Source: Xenoacremonium recifei (lineage: Eukaryota; Ascomycota; Sordariomycetes; Hypocreales; Nectriaceae). From it: a stretch of DNA of 64,000 nt. The stretch spans positions 310,001-374,000 of the forward strand of contig WOFQ01000025.1 in NCBI GenBank assembly GCA_012184525.1. Reading direction: 5' to 3'. Below, piece by piece: positions 48,601 to 59,176 of the stretch (within the stretch, counting starts at the first letter, position 1; every line of letters begins with the position of its first letter). The translations under genes and the position numbers were made by a program. Under the pieces are notes generated by a model that saw nothing but the letters and a program-made list of their open reading frames with translations, ran no database searches and was not told the DNA's origin.

Positions 48601-49336
48601 GGAAGCGGCATCCCTCGACATGCTAGTGGTACCGGAGGGTGGATGGTCGTTTGATTGGGGCTTGACCTACTTCATTGACGGGTATACTTCACAAGAGCAC
48701 CCGCTCCCCGTACCGACACTCTACGAAGATGTCCTTTCGTTAGTAGCAGCAAGCGGAAGTTCGTACACTCCTCTAGCCGTCATGAATTACGGCGGAATTT
48801 TCGGCCAGCACTGGATTCACCAGACATTAAATATTCCAGAAGATGCTAAACTCAGGAGATATGTTAAACATGACATTCTTGAGTCCTTGACCGAGGTTAA
48901 GCAGGCACCACGCAGCTCCTACCACCTATTCAACACCACAAAGTCGACGGCCAAGCTTGCAGCGCGAGGAGTGAGAACAAACATAGGAGCACATGGAGAA
49001 CAGCCTATAGGGTTTCTTTATCACTCCGAGATGCTGATGATGTCCCTGGGAGGGCAAGAACCTTACGAAGTCCTCAAACATGCCACGATAGGAGGAGCAA
49101 CTTCACTTGGCCTCCAGCATTCCATTGGGTCTATCGAGGTTGGAAAGCTAGCAGATCTAGTAGTGTATCCGCCCGGTGTTCAGACTGTCGAACAGGTATG
49201 GAACTCCAGTTCGCACATGGAATACGTTATTCGTGGAGGGACTCTATTCAGCGTGGAACATGGTTTGGAGGAAGTCTGGCCGCGGAAAGGTCGTCGTCAA
49301 GTGCGCCCACGACTTGACCCTGCCATTGACTTGTAA
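45653..49336 (+). CDS. Membrane-anchored TolB-like beta-propeller/amidohydrolase fusion protein
   Basis: One uninterrupted frame of 1,227 residues. Residues about 27-47 (LTTLHALAILGMVQLYSWF) form a likely signal anchor, so most of the chain should face the secretory lumen or outside. Residues about 100-750 show PD40/TolB-type repeats (AEFSSDGKQIVFIS, RYTPSGDGIVFSR, PRLSHDGLTLAFVRR). The C-terminal third is an amidohydrolase barrel: His868 and His870 in VDVHGHWGG, later IGAHGEQ, and the closing GSIEVGKLADLVVYP. The propeller may select or gate a substrate for the metal-dependent hydrolase. Such fusions are common in bacteria. The lack of introns in so long a gene, against two or more in most neighbours, suggests acquisition from bacteria, but that is unproven. 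It pairs head-to-head with another amidohydrolase. Confidence 0.85.
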   Translation: MSKLVANNAFRSQGRKTQAWEAWIKLTTLHALAILGMVQLYSWFHLLDRQLPSEIDSQALQSIVDGDVYADTDYPLRPAKEPWDISTSYPYPKALTKRVSEGTWLRIATHPHLSEIVFDMLGDLYCMSTKIKQSDTTPTTAYPILRGIPYDKEAEFSSDGKQIVFISDAGFGVDNVWTMPYTTCEKMKSRSPDEARQSAIQQTNSTFRFFSSPAFHPNEPKVLATKWFLTGRPNGAGEIWEFPLLGHHKEDQIGERGGRCLIQREIPAAWSFDRYVESQLGSEQARYTPSGDGIVFSRNVKDGDLGKFTYNKDIHAGINAVYLLNMTTGQRIELVSATESAPNKPASPGGANMPRLSHDGLTLAFVRRCHDNEVLALKDMRSGTVHYVWNGLDYDLSTIPAFMGAYPNYGWTSNDNAIIFWAQGKLWSLSLRLNDLGERVAVEKPRMLPFEAHIHIALGQTRYSETNITEAELARHRPTYSFRGLRSDNSGRYVVFEAAGDNFVAEVSTGNIRAVPKPDPSVSCYSPSFVSGSAYVLQSCWDHQDFTSFALADVTRGTFVAIIGLQRGRYTSPVTNGNMIAYVRTGKDYMFGDVEETFGEGIWLAEMELPTEASRKISLSSPRRLAGIESSAQTKLSFTSIDDRPVLLVQNPTSIAYYDLGSSEVRGIVAGKTSVEMASLLKDRQVTAFRDFQHIWFTAISTNPHVQIWSKPRDYQTPDDLVRLSEVGGHDVTLSDDGTTVLWLLGRTLFHASVEQIIRHCSKASLESRDSGTCARAFVSTQALNVTFETALGIQNGIAVSKSLAIINASLVSMSHSAPRMIANATVLIDGGQITAAGAGSTIDLDIARVDIMDAGGGAVLPGFVDVHGHWGGFLSPYPMQSWEMETFLGYGVTTIHNPASNNVGGHMERNLIEKGRMYGPRVFHTGDVLYGSTQPSVYTEINSRADARAALLRVRAEGGDKASFSVKNYQLAARSARQRLLLEAASLDMLVVPEGGWSFDWGLTYFIDGYTSQEHPLPVPTLYEDVLSLVAASGSSYTPLAVMNYGGIFGQHWIHQTLNIPEDAKLRRYVKHDILESLTEVKQAPRSSYHLFNTTKSTAKLAARGVRTNIGAHGEQPIGFLYHSEMLMMSLGGQEPYEVLKHATIGGATSLGLQHSIGSIEVGKLADLVVYPPGVQTVEQVWNSSSHMEYVIRGGTLFSVEHGLEEVWPRKGRRQVRPRLDPAIDL

Positions 49337-49548
49337 CATCAGAACTTTTTTGACAATTACTGGCTTGTTAATGTAATTCCTAACACAAACTCTATCTCTG
49401 GTCGTAAACGCCCAGCACCAAGACTCAACATAAGTCTTCACATTGTGGGAGATATCCAGATGATTCAGAGGGCTTCATTATCTAGCGCTCGTCTACATTA
49501 ATGATTGCTGTGATCATGATATGTTCCATGACCAACTGTCATCTTCGT

Positions 49549-51357
49549 CTAGTTGTCAGCCTTCCCAGAATCTGGAAGCTCTGCGGCATAAGACGGAGGT
49601 GTCGAAGAATCACTAGGCTGCTTTCCCTCGAGCACTGCGGCAGGCTGTGTTTCCTCTTCTGATTCCTCCACCGTCTTCTGGGGCCCCGTAAACCACTTTC
49701 TGGCGTCGATGACATAATAGAGGGTCGAGCCACCCCAGACAGCCATGTTGATGACAACAGTATAGTTCATGGTATCGGGTGATGGGTTTGGACCTCCGGT
49801 AGGGAACATTGCCAGCGTGATTCCAAATATCAGGAACACGATAGCGGACCATGCAATTGGCAAAGAAAATCGACCCGTGTAGAAGGGCCCAGGTACAAAG
49901 TCTTTGTGGCCCCAGACGGCACGAGCGAAGATTGGTACGCCCCAAGCGAGGTTGTTGCCGGCAACAGCGAGAGAGAAGAGGGCGGAAGCGGCCGCTAATT
50001 CGACGTCAGTAAGAGTATTCAGAGGTATCTGTATTCATGTGCCACTTACCAGTGTCGATCAGACAAAGCAATCCGAGGATCAAGGCAACGAAAACACTGG
50101 CCCAGACAGTGCGTAGAGGCTGGAATCCAAATCGCTGAGAGATGGGCCTAAGAAATCTTGAGAACGGCAGAGCACCGTCTCTTGAGAAAGCCCACATTTG
50201 TCTCGAAGATGCAACCAAAATGGATGCGCCCATGAGATACTGGCAGAGAAATACGACCACCATAAAGCCAATTGCGCCAGATTTTCCCAGAGCGTCGTAG
50301 TATATCTGTGCCATCGGCTGACCGAAAGATGAGCCCAACACATTGCTGATATCGGGATCCATTGTGTTGGCAATGACAATCAAGACGATGAATCCGACGC
50401 CCCAGCACATTCCGATAGACGAAAGAATACCGGTCGGAACCGCCTTCGAAGCGTTGGATGCCTCTTCAGACATGTGCACGCAGGAGTCAAAGGCGCCGAT
50501 GGTCCAGATTGCACTCAACCACGCCAGCATGAAAGTCCATCCAGTGGGCCAAGTGGTCAAATTCTCGATCTTAGTAAAGATAAAAGAACCATCATTTCGA
50601 AGTCCACCGCGGCCTACGGGCAGAGCGATGATAGTAGCCAAAATCAGAGCCAGTTGCTGCGAGAGTTGTTAGCCACAGCCAATTACAAGGGATGCCGGCT
50701 AGTCAAGTGACGCACCATGAATGAGGAAAAAGTCTGCAGTTTGTTCATGATTCTCTGCGAAAATGTCACGAGGATGCCGTGGGAGATGACAGTACCGAGA
50801 AACACCGCATACGTAATGTTCGAGGTAACCTCATATGTACCATCACTGGCAATGACAACTACACTCAACAACATCAAGGAGAAGCCATAGTCGATGGAGC
50901 ACAAGCCACCCACCAGCCCCAAGCTATTGCTGTATCCCACGAGGAAGCACAGGTAGTTCCTCCACTTCTCATTGCTGAAGTGGTGCGTCCACCAGTAAAG
51001 ACCACCACTTGTTGGCCATGCAGAGCCAAGATCAGCCATGGCGAGCCCGACAACGAAGATGCAGCCACTGGCGAGGAACCACGACCAAACCATCCCTCCA
51101 GGCCCGGCCGGGATGGAGAAAGCCAGCGTGCTGGCGATGGAGGGCAATAACCCCATGATGGAGAAGGCGATGCCGAAAATTTCGAGGGTCGAGAAACTTC
51201 TCTTCAGCTCTTGTTTGTAGCCCATCTTGGCGAGGAGCTCAGCGTCGGCTTCGCTGGCCAAGACTTCGCCGCCCTCCTTTGTTACCAGGTGCGCATGGTG
51301 CTGTGGCGCCTCGACATCCGCGGGCGGATCGGTCGCAGCGGCCTCTGCAGCTGACAT
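49549..51357 (-). CDS. Amino-acid/amine permease (APC superfamily)
   Basis: Three exons, 51357-50716, 50656-50050 and 49994-49549, give 564 residues with 12 helices. A hydrophilic N-terminus precedes ELKRSFSTLEIFGIAFSIMG, the helix 1 signature. HMSEEASNASKAVPTGI is the conserved loop of the GABA/choline/amine branch. The acidic Pro/Ser-rich tail is cytosolic. Compared with the permease at 24-26 kb it is from a related but distinct clade (SIPAGPGGMVWSWF against GGPPVILYSWIG). It imports an amino acid or amine with protons. It lies between the amidohydrolases and the isochorismatase-like gene, so it could feed nitrogenous substrates to them (inference). No introns other than the two spliced here are needed. 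Confidence 0.88.
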
Positions 51358-52951
51358 GGTTGTCTGCTTAGTGGAGGGATACGGCGTACGCCAGTGGTTT
51401 AGTGAAAAGGGATGACAGTGATTTTGGAGGGCTGCAGGTCACCGAAGAACCTGGAAGCAGGGACATTCGACGAAGATGAAGGGATCCCAGTTTGAGTGGA
51501 ACCGGTTGCCCGGAGATTGGATCTGTTATATGTCTTGGCTTCCGGGTGTCAGACATCTGCCAGAGAGAGACATGGGCTCTGGCATGCAGCACCGTGCGTA
51601 TCACCCACTCGAGCAGGTCGTACCAGAAAAGGCGATAATTAGAGAGCGAAGCACAATGATGCCACTAGGGGGCGATAAAGAAAACAGACCATTGCTGTGA
51701 TTGGCGGATGGCAAGCTGTAGATCGTTTCGAAGCATGGAGTCTTGATAAGGCCTCGGAGGGCCACGGGGCGCGCGGGCTAAAGGACGGGATTCACGGGGG
51801 GATAAGCATCTGGGGCGATAACGCCAGGCCAAAGGGAGGACTTTACTCCGTAACTGGATCTGATAGCCCGATACGCCATTGAGAAAGCCTGTGAAGAGAC
51901 ACGCTCTAGGCCTGCGCCCTCGCTTCACTAGGCTATCAGCCTTAATAAAACTGGCACGTATTTCCGCATCGCATACGGAGTATATTCCATGCAGTTGCGG
52001 AACGATCTTGAAGTTTTTGTGACGTCACGAGCTGCGCCACGAGCAGAGAGGGGGATGGATGGGGTTGCACTTGGATTGGAGATCTTCACTAGGATAAATG
52101 CGAACCCTCGGAGCACACACACACAACTCAATCAGCCCACCCTCTTCTCCTTCTTTTTCACATCTAACCGATTTAGTGTTCGTCCCATCTGCCCACATCA
52201 GATCCGTGTTTGCCGTGATCTCTTTCGATCGCTCGCCATGAGACAAGTGCCCACGCCACCAGCTTATTCGAGGTATTGGCGAGGATGGGCTTCATTGCTG
52301 ACCATGAGGTGAGCCCTTAAAGTTTTCAGCCATAGACTTGGAATTTGTTGCCGCATACTTGAGCGGCAGCTAATGAGCTCAATATCGGCTGCGCATTACC
52401 ACGCCACCTCCCAAATCGCGAAACCCTAGATATGACCAAAGAATTACAGCTAACAAGATACAACTCTCTTGACTCAAATATGAGAGAAACTCCAGAGAGG
52501 CTTGCTTCAGCCACTGGAATTTGGGCATATGAAACAAAAGGATATCTCTCCACGCGACAATGCGGATTAAGCTATGCCTAGTTGGTTGAATACATTGCAT
52601 CTATAGGTCTGCTCGGCTTGCGGGAAATTTCAAGACGGCATTGCATCTCATCTATGTTGTCTGCACTAAACTTTGGTCCCTTTCTGGGTCAGTTGGGATT
52701 TTCCTCCCTTTACTATTCATTCTAAATGTGTATGGTCGAAGCACTACACCTTCTACTTCTAAATATTTCATGGATGCCTGTCTATCCGTATGTACAATTT
52801 AGGGTTATCAGCTTGCGAATTTGCCTTGTAGAGATTTTTGGTGTAATACTCATTTCCAATATAGCTAAAATCAGGCTCGAAGCCTCAATGTCTCACTTCA
52901 TGCTTGTTGACTTCCCCTTGTTGTCTTGACCATAGTAATATTCTTGGTAGA
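51358..52951. promoter_or_regulatory. Long spacer with CRE palindrome and possible orphan first exon
   Basis: The left end holds the permease promoter. TGACGTCA, a perfect CRE/ATF-type site, is at 52020-52027. A pyrimidine-rich stretch (about 52138-52165) then precedes ATG 52240 and a short frame (MRQVPTPPAYSRYWRGW...) that ends at a good donor (AG|gtgagc near 52313). No continuing exon could be found to the right. TACTCCGTA (51844-51852) and TACGGAGTA (51974-51982) also occur here. No complete gene is supported. Confidence 0.4.
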
Positions 52952-53565
52952 TCAAAACTCAAATGTCTCCCACGGAAGGATCTTGACACCGGCCGCACCC
53001 ATTTCTGTCTCTACGTCTTTCTCTATCTCCTCAGCCGTGCGACTGCTGGCTTGGTCATTGTACGTTGAATGTGCACCTTGCAACAGTGTCACCTGAAAAC
53101 CGGCCTGCCGAGCTCCTAGACAAGTCGCGCGCACACAACACTCGCTTTGGATGCCTAGAATTACAATTTCCTCAATCTCTCGGGCACGTAGATCAGCTGC
53201 CAAAGAAGGGTTGGACTCAAATGTATCCCCTATTGAAACTCAGTCAGAATAACTTACAGACACGACGAATATCTACGTCACTCACCCGTCATTTTCTGAA
53301 CTAAAGTTTCCGTTTCACAGTTCTCGCGAGGAGCGAAGACAATTTCCCACGCTTTACTCCCCGCAATCAGAGATGCGCCTGGCTCCTCGGCCCTTTCGCT
53401 GTGTTGCACGAATACAATATACGGTTGTGGATTCACGGTCTCCCGAGCTCGAGCGAGAATAACTTCGGTTGCACCACAAACGCGAGAAGCGTGTGGTATC
53501 GCCGTCTTCGGGTCTAGTGCAAGTTCTGACTGAATGTCGACGACGAATAGGGACTGTTTCGCCAT
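52952..53565 (-). CDS. Isochorismatase-like cysteine hydrolase
   Basis: Two exons, 53565-53286 and 53229-52952, give 185 residues, the normal size. The expected triad is visible: Asp10 in FVVDIQ, Lys91 in VQKMTGDTF (spanning the splice) and Cys125 in GIQSECCVRAT. The family covers isochorismatase, nicotinamidase, N-carbamoylsarcosine and maleamate amidohydrolases and ureidoacrylate hydrolase; all cleave small amides or ethers in the cytosol. Retention of Cys favours amide hydrolysis. The donor gtgagt and branch region CTGAC are strong. It lies between an amine permease and a CoA-transferase gene on the same strand. The substrate is unknown. Confidence 0.87.
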
Positions 53566-54718
53566 TATGAATGGCTATCTTCAAGTACTCGTGTTCTTAG
53601 AAGAAGCGGGGTAGTATTGCTTTCGGTATTCCGTAAAGGAAATTGTCTCTAGGGTACGACAGCCAACAGGGAATTGGGGTAGCGGAGAATAAATACTCCG
53701 ATCACAAACAATGATTGAGTAGAAATTAGTACTCCGTAACGAAAGCACGATCGTGCGGCCTCAAATTTTGTGAATCTTTCTTCTATCTTTTTGCGACTGT
53801 TAAATTTGATACTCGATGAGAGGCAGACCGAACCTGCTCTTCCCTTGTCTTCAACATTCCTTTGCCCAACCGGACTCTCTGCCATCATTATAGCTGTCAA
53901 TAATGGTGTGTTCTATGACTCGGACAGTTTGGAGAGACTCTGGGTACTGCACTGGCTCAAGTTGGACATAATTTGCCCACTCAAATCGCGAAGATATAAA
54001 GAATCGGGGATAAGATTGTCAAATTGGCTTTCAGTATACATGTTTCACTTCATTTCAATTTCGTAACGACTGCTGTGTAGACAAGGACAAGAAGAACTTG
54101 ATGAAAAACGCTGTCGTCAGACATATTCCTCTTCCGTTCAGTTGCATTAGACTACAGACAATTATAACCGCAATGATCTTGAAGTTATATCTCCTTGACG
54201 TATCTATATGATGGTTCCTGGTATCCGTGTCTTCGGCGTGACAGTATAATCACTGGACACTGCAGCAATACGTAGGAGTTCGATAGCGGCCAGCTGAGGC
54301 AAAGACCAGACTTTAAGAGAGGATTCTTTTCTCACTGTCTATCAAGCTTTTCCTCTATGAATCTCACCAGAATCTCGCCTTCATATCTTGAAGAGTCACT
54401 CGTATGTGATTGAAAGTCCAAGATGGGAAAGGATAGAGTAGCAGTAATTAATAAGAGATTTGGGGAGCATATAACAGTGTAGTGGTATCTCCGTAAATTT
54501 CAATGGGCTTAATTAGGATTAGAATGTTTAGTTTGTCATCTCTCGGCGCTCTGCGATTAGGAATGATCGATATTCTGCTAACACTTCTCAAACGAAATGT
54601 CGTTACAATTGCCTAAGATTTCGACAGCTTCTGGCACCATTATGAGCCACTGGCGGGAAGTAGGACAACATGAAGGTGAAAGTCTTGATGTATGAGAATA
54701 TTTAAAGCGATTCTTCAT
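53566..54718. other. Spacer with no recognised gene
   Basis: More than 1.1 kb without a supported frame. TACTCCGTA is at 53730-53738. The left end holds the promoter of the isochorismatase-like gene. Confidence 0.45.
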
Positions 54719-56422
54719 CTATAGCCACTCGGGCTTAGATCTCCCACGACGCCCAGTAGGAACTTTCCATTCTATCTTCGAAGACTCAAAGGTAAATGCG
54801 GGCGCAAGAATCTTTAGGTTATCATCAATACCGTACTCCTTGCCTGAAATACTCCAGAAATACTCTGAATGAGAAAAAATATCAGGACGAACTCTATTCA
54901 AAGACTCATGCGTCTTGCTAACAAGCGTGGCCATGTCATCGTAATGGCGTGGACAAAACTGGGCATCTCTATTCCTGAGTTGCCGCTGCTGATGTTCGGT
55001 ATAAGTCCCTAACTGGTAGTACCAAATGTTGTATTGAGTCAAACTGATCTCAAGATCAAAGGTGACGTCTTCATTCTCTCGAGCTAGCAAAGCTTCGATC
55101 ACAGCTACGGCGCCAACTAAACCCGTCTGGTAGTCCGAATTGGCTAAATTCTCAAGTTAGTTGGAACTATTGTAGAAAAGAACAGAAAGGGGCAAATTGT
55201 GAGATAGAATTTGCGAAGACATACGAAGAAGTGGTACGACAGGCTCATCCAATCCAAGGAACTTGCCTTGTAGCCAAGACAAGCCAACCAAGCAATCACT
55301 GATCTGTTGCCAGCCAGATCGGCCAGCCAGAGGACCTCTGAAACCATAACAGTTTTCCCGCAGGTATATCAGACTGGGGTTCAATTCTCGCAAAGACTTG
55401 GAGTCAAATCCAAGTCGTCGCAGGGCGCCGGGTCGGTATCCGTCAATCAGGACATCAGCCCCTCGCACAAGCTCAGCAAAGGCTTTCTTTCCAGCCTCTG
55501 TCTTCAAGTCAAGATTTGAGTCCCGCTTACCGGTCTGGAGATCGGGCATAGTCGCGGGATATTCGGGCAATTTATCGCATGATACACGAAGCACGTCCGC
55601 ACCAAAAAGTGCCAGAATTTTGGAAACAGCTGGCGCGGCTATGACGCGAGAGAAGTCGATAATTCGAACACCGGCCAAGGGCTTGTAACCCTCACGACCA
55701 TGCGACTCGGGCCAAGGTTTTCGTGGTGCCGATATGGATGTCTTACTCCACAGCGGCTCTTCACTCATAATCTTGCCATGCTCGCTGGAAAAGAACAGTT
55801 GGGGTGTCTGGCAAATGACGCCAGCTTGCTTGAATTGCTCATTGGCTGTTAGCTCAAGATCTGATGACTCCCATCTGGCAACCTTTTCTCCGTATATCTG
55901 TATTGCCTCTCCTGGAGTGGCGTTGGAATCCTCGACGCCAAGCATCGTCATGGTCGGACCTGCGTTCATGGACCCGTGGAGGTGGTACCATCGACCATCT
56001 TTGGTTCGATAGACATTTGTGGCGTAGCGCTTGATGGGCTTCATATTATTATAAAGGTCCATTTTGGCAAGTTCCTTGATCATCTGGGGATGCTCCATAA
56101 ATGACCTGCCATTTATCGTCGGTAGCAACACTGACTCCAAGTATAGAGTTGCTACGTCCGTGTTGACATGAACGTCTTGATAATCAATCCCATATCGTTT
56201 AGCGGCAACAACATTTGCAGCTGTGGCAACGAGCGCAGTTAGAGAGGCGCACGATTCAGTGATCCTCAGTGGGGTGAGTACAAAAGGCTGATCGTCGCCT
56301 CCAACGAACTTGACTTTCTTGGCTGCTTCAGCGAATGAGGCAGGAAGATGAAGTTTGGGATCTGAGAGAAGAACCTCGTTCAGAATCCGAGCCGATTCGG
56401 TGAAAATCGAGTAGTCTGACAT
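54719..56422 (-). CDS. Class III CoA-transferase (CaiB/BaiF family)
   Basis: Two exons, 56422-55225 and 55143-54719, give 540 residues. The canonical family start (AGVRIIDFSRVIAAP...LFGADVLRV) occurs only at about residue 250. The first 240 residues form another CaiB-like segment (TPLRITESCASL, RTKDGRWYHLHG), an arrangement seen in fungal members. The catalytic aspartate should be Asp403 in PNSDYQTG, a run created by the splice junction. The family moves CoA between carboxylic acids (or racemises acyl-CoAs) by an enzyme-bound anhydride. It is divergent from the AtuA-like gene across 516 bp and is probably co-regulated with it. The acid substrate is unknown. There is no C-terminal PTS1. Confidence 0.86.
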
Positions 56423-56938
56423 TTTGACACACGGTGAGAAAGACGTGCAGTTCTCTTGAGTCGATGATATGGCTTTTGTTCAAGACTAATGGATGTGCGT
56501 TCTCGGGACGGTATGATATGGAAAAGAAATACAGGACGGATTTTCAGCCGAAGTAGGAACCTCTTACATTTCGAATTTATTGTCTTGGTGATTGGTAATT
56601 GGAGGCCCATTCTTCGGCCCGGCTACACGCGTTGGCATCGGCGATGGCACTCTAAGGAGAGCGGCCGGAGTTTTAGAACTCCGAGATCAACAACTGGCGA
56701 GTCCTCGACCCGGAGTCTCACGCCAACTGCGGGTGCATCTCGGAATGTTGGGATCGTGGTCGCACAAGTACGTCATAAAATTGATCACGCGAACTCCGAT
56801 CGTTTTGTTGCATTTATAGCGACAGAGCGGTACTGTTATGGGACGATCAGTAATTCCATTCTCTTCAACCTAGACTGGTCATCCTGTTCGGGCAATCTCC
56901 TCTACGTTGAAAATCCGAATCCGAATCCTATCAAGAAC
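56423..56938. promoter_or_regulatory. Divergent promoter rich in CGGAG half-sites
   Basis: CGGAGTT-TTAG-AACTCCG at 56666-56683 is an inverted repeat with 7-bp arms. Further CGGAG/CTCCG copies are at 56711-56715 and 56794-56798. The arrangement (CGG-N12-CCG) suits a Zn2Cys6 dimer controlling both the CoA-transferase and AtuA genes. Binding is inferred. Confidence 0.5.
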
Positions 56939-59176
56939 ATGGCAAATACTTGGCGAACAGGGGCATTTGGCGTTAGGCCTGTGCGTATTGCCAACTGCTC
57001 CGGTTACCATGGTACGTGATTTTTGAAGACGCAAAACCCTTGACAATATACGGAGTACCTGATCGTTGTAGGTGACCTCCCTCAAGAAATGTACAAGCAG
57101 GCGACACTAGGTGACGTTGATTTTATCACCGGTGATTATTTAGCCGGTACGTTCTTTAAGATCCTAAATTCAAGGTTGACCGTAATTTCACGGAGCAGCT
57201 AATCCACAAAGAGGTCAATATGGCAAACAACGCAGAAGCTCATAGACAGAACAAGCACCCCGGCTATGAAGACAGTGCGTGGGAAGGATTACGGCAGACA
57301 ATCGACGTAATTTCGCAGAAACGCATCAAAGTTGCCATCAACGGAGGTGCCCTAAATCCTCGTGGCCTTGCGATCAGAGTAGACCAGCTGGTAGGTGCCC
57401 GAATCTTTAATACAAGACATTTGAGTTTGATGATCATAGGTCAAAGAAAGGGCGTATGACCTGAGAGTGGCATACGTTTCTGGCGACAATGTATTGTCTA
57501 AGCTTGGACAATATATGCCCCAGCAGAAGGACCAAGCATTACCTCATCTCGATTCTGAAAACCAGCATGTGATTACATCTCCCGAGTCATATCTCTTTGC
57601 ACGAGAGGGGCAAGAACCCCGCGAGATTGTCTCTGCCAATGCCTATCTAGGTGCGCATGCTATCTATCAAGCTCTACAAAAGGGTGCAGATATCGTAATT
57701 TGCGGCCGTGTCTCAGACGCAAGTCCCGTAATAGCCTGTGCATGGTACTGGTGGTCGTGGAGCGAGACGAGCTACGATAAGCTAGCTGGAGCTTTGATTG
57801 CCGGCCATTTGATTGAATGCTCAGCATACGTCACGGGCGGCAATTTCGCAGGCTTTGATACACTAAACTTGGAACGGCTCGTTGACCCTGGTTTTCCGAT
57901 TGCCGAGATAGCACAAGATGGAACTTGCGTGATTACCAAGCATCCGGGTACTGGGGGTCTGGTCACGGTTGATACCTGTCGATGTCAGCTTCTCTACGAG
58001 CTACAAGGCAATGTCTACCTTCACAGTGATGTCAAAGCAAATCTGGACGATGTTTCGGTGGAGCAAATCGGTGTCAATAGGTGAGCCATGCAACGACATG
58101 TGTATGGAGTCCCTCATCACGAGGCTTATGATCTACTAGAGTCCGTGTTTCTGGAATTCGTGGAAGTCCACCCCCTAGCACAACAAAGCTTGCAGTCTTC
58201 TACAAAGGTGGCTACGAAATGCAGGCGCTGTTCAACTCCACAGGCTACGGTACAAATACGAAGTTTGAGCTTTTCCAAAAGCAGGTTCGATTCTTTCTAG
58301 GGGAAGAATCGTTGAAGGCATTTGATGTTCTGGAATTTCAGCAGTAAATCGACCTGCCCGATTTCATGTTCGTTGAGCTCTACTAACTATTATTCAAGGA
58401 TAGGAGTTCCTGCCACTAACCCGGGTGATCAAAATAGCAGCACCGTCTATTTTCGAATCTTTGCGCAAGCTGCTGAGAAGTCTATTCTGCAGGAGATTGG
58501 TAAAGCTGTTCGCAACATATCACTGAAACACTTTTCAGGTCAGTGCTTGGGCTCTACAGAGGAAGAGGCTAAGCTAAAGAAGAATTTAGGGTTTCATAGT
58601 TCTCTCGATATGAGGACAGCAAATCCCCGCCCGTATATTGCATATTATCCTGCCCTCTGGCCTCAGTCTAATATCCAGGAATATATCCACTTCATCAGCC
58701 ACGAGGGTCAAACTGAGTCGTTTCCTGCACCTCGGTCGCCAGTATTCGAGGATCTCGGTGAGCGCCAGTCATATGATGCCGATACACCTGTCAAGGAACA
58801 GACTGAGCTTCGTCATGTTCGCCTTGGTGACGTGGCTCTAGGTCGTTCTGGTGATAAGGGCGCCAATCTCAATTTTGGCTTGTTCGTCCACACTCACGTT
58901 GAGTGGGATTGGCTGCGATCATACATGTCTCGCGCCAAAGTTCAAGAGCTTCTAATCCAAGATTGGAAGCCCGAGTACTCTATTGAACGTGTGGAATTCC
59001 CGAAGATCTTTGCTGTGCACTTCGTTGTGTACGGAATTTTGGGTCGTGGTGTCAGTAGTTCTAAGCGTTTAGACGGATTTGGCAAGGGCTTTATCGACTA
59101 CTTTCGGGACAAGGTTGTCGAAGTCCCGGCATGCATTGTAGAAAACACGCCTTCCGCTGACGCGGTCTGTTTTTAG
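56939..59176 (+). CDS. AtuA-like (DUF1446) acyclic-terpene-utilisation family protein
   Basis: Six exons, 56939-57011, 57072-57146, 57212-57390, 57440-58080, 58140-58343 and 58399-59176, give 649 residues. The N-terminal AtuA core shows VRIANCSGYHGD, DFITGDYLAEVNMANNAEAH, INGGALNPRGLA, ICGRVSDASP and GGNFAGFD. The C-terminal AtuA-specific domain begins at LGDVALGRSGDKGANLNFG. Each exon boundary is fixed by frame; two acceptors (cacaaag, ctactag) are needed to restore conserved motifs. In bacteria AtuA lies in citronellol/geraniol catabolic operons and is thought to act on acyl-CoA intermediates, but its reaction is unsettled. Neighbouring CoA-transferase and regulator genes suggest a related acid or terpenoid breakdown step here. 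Confidence 0.88.
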
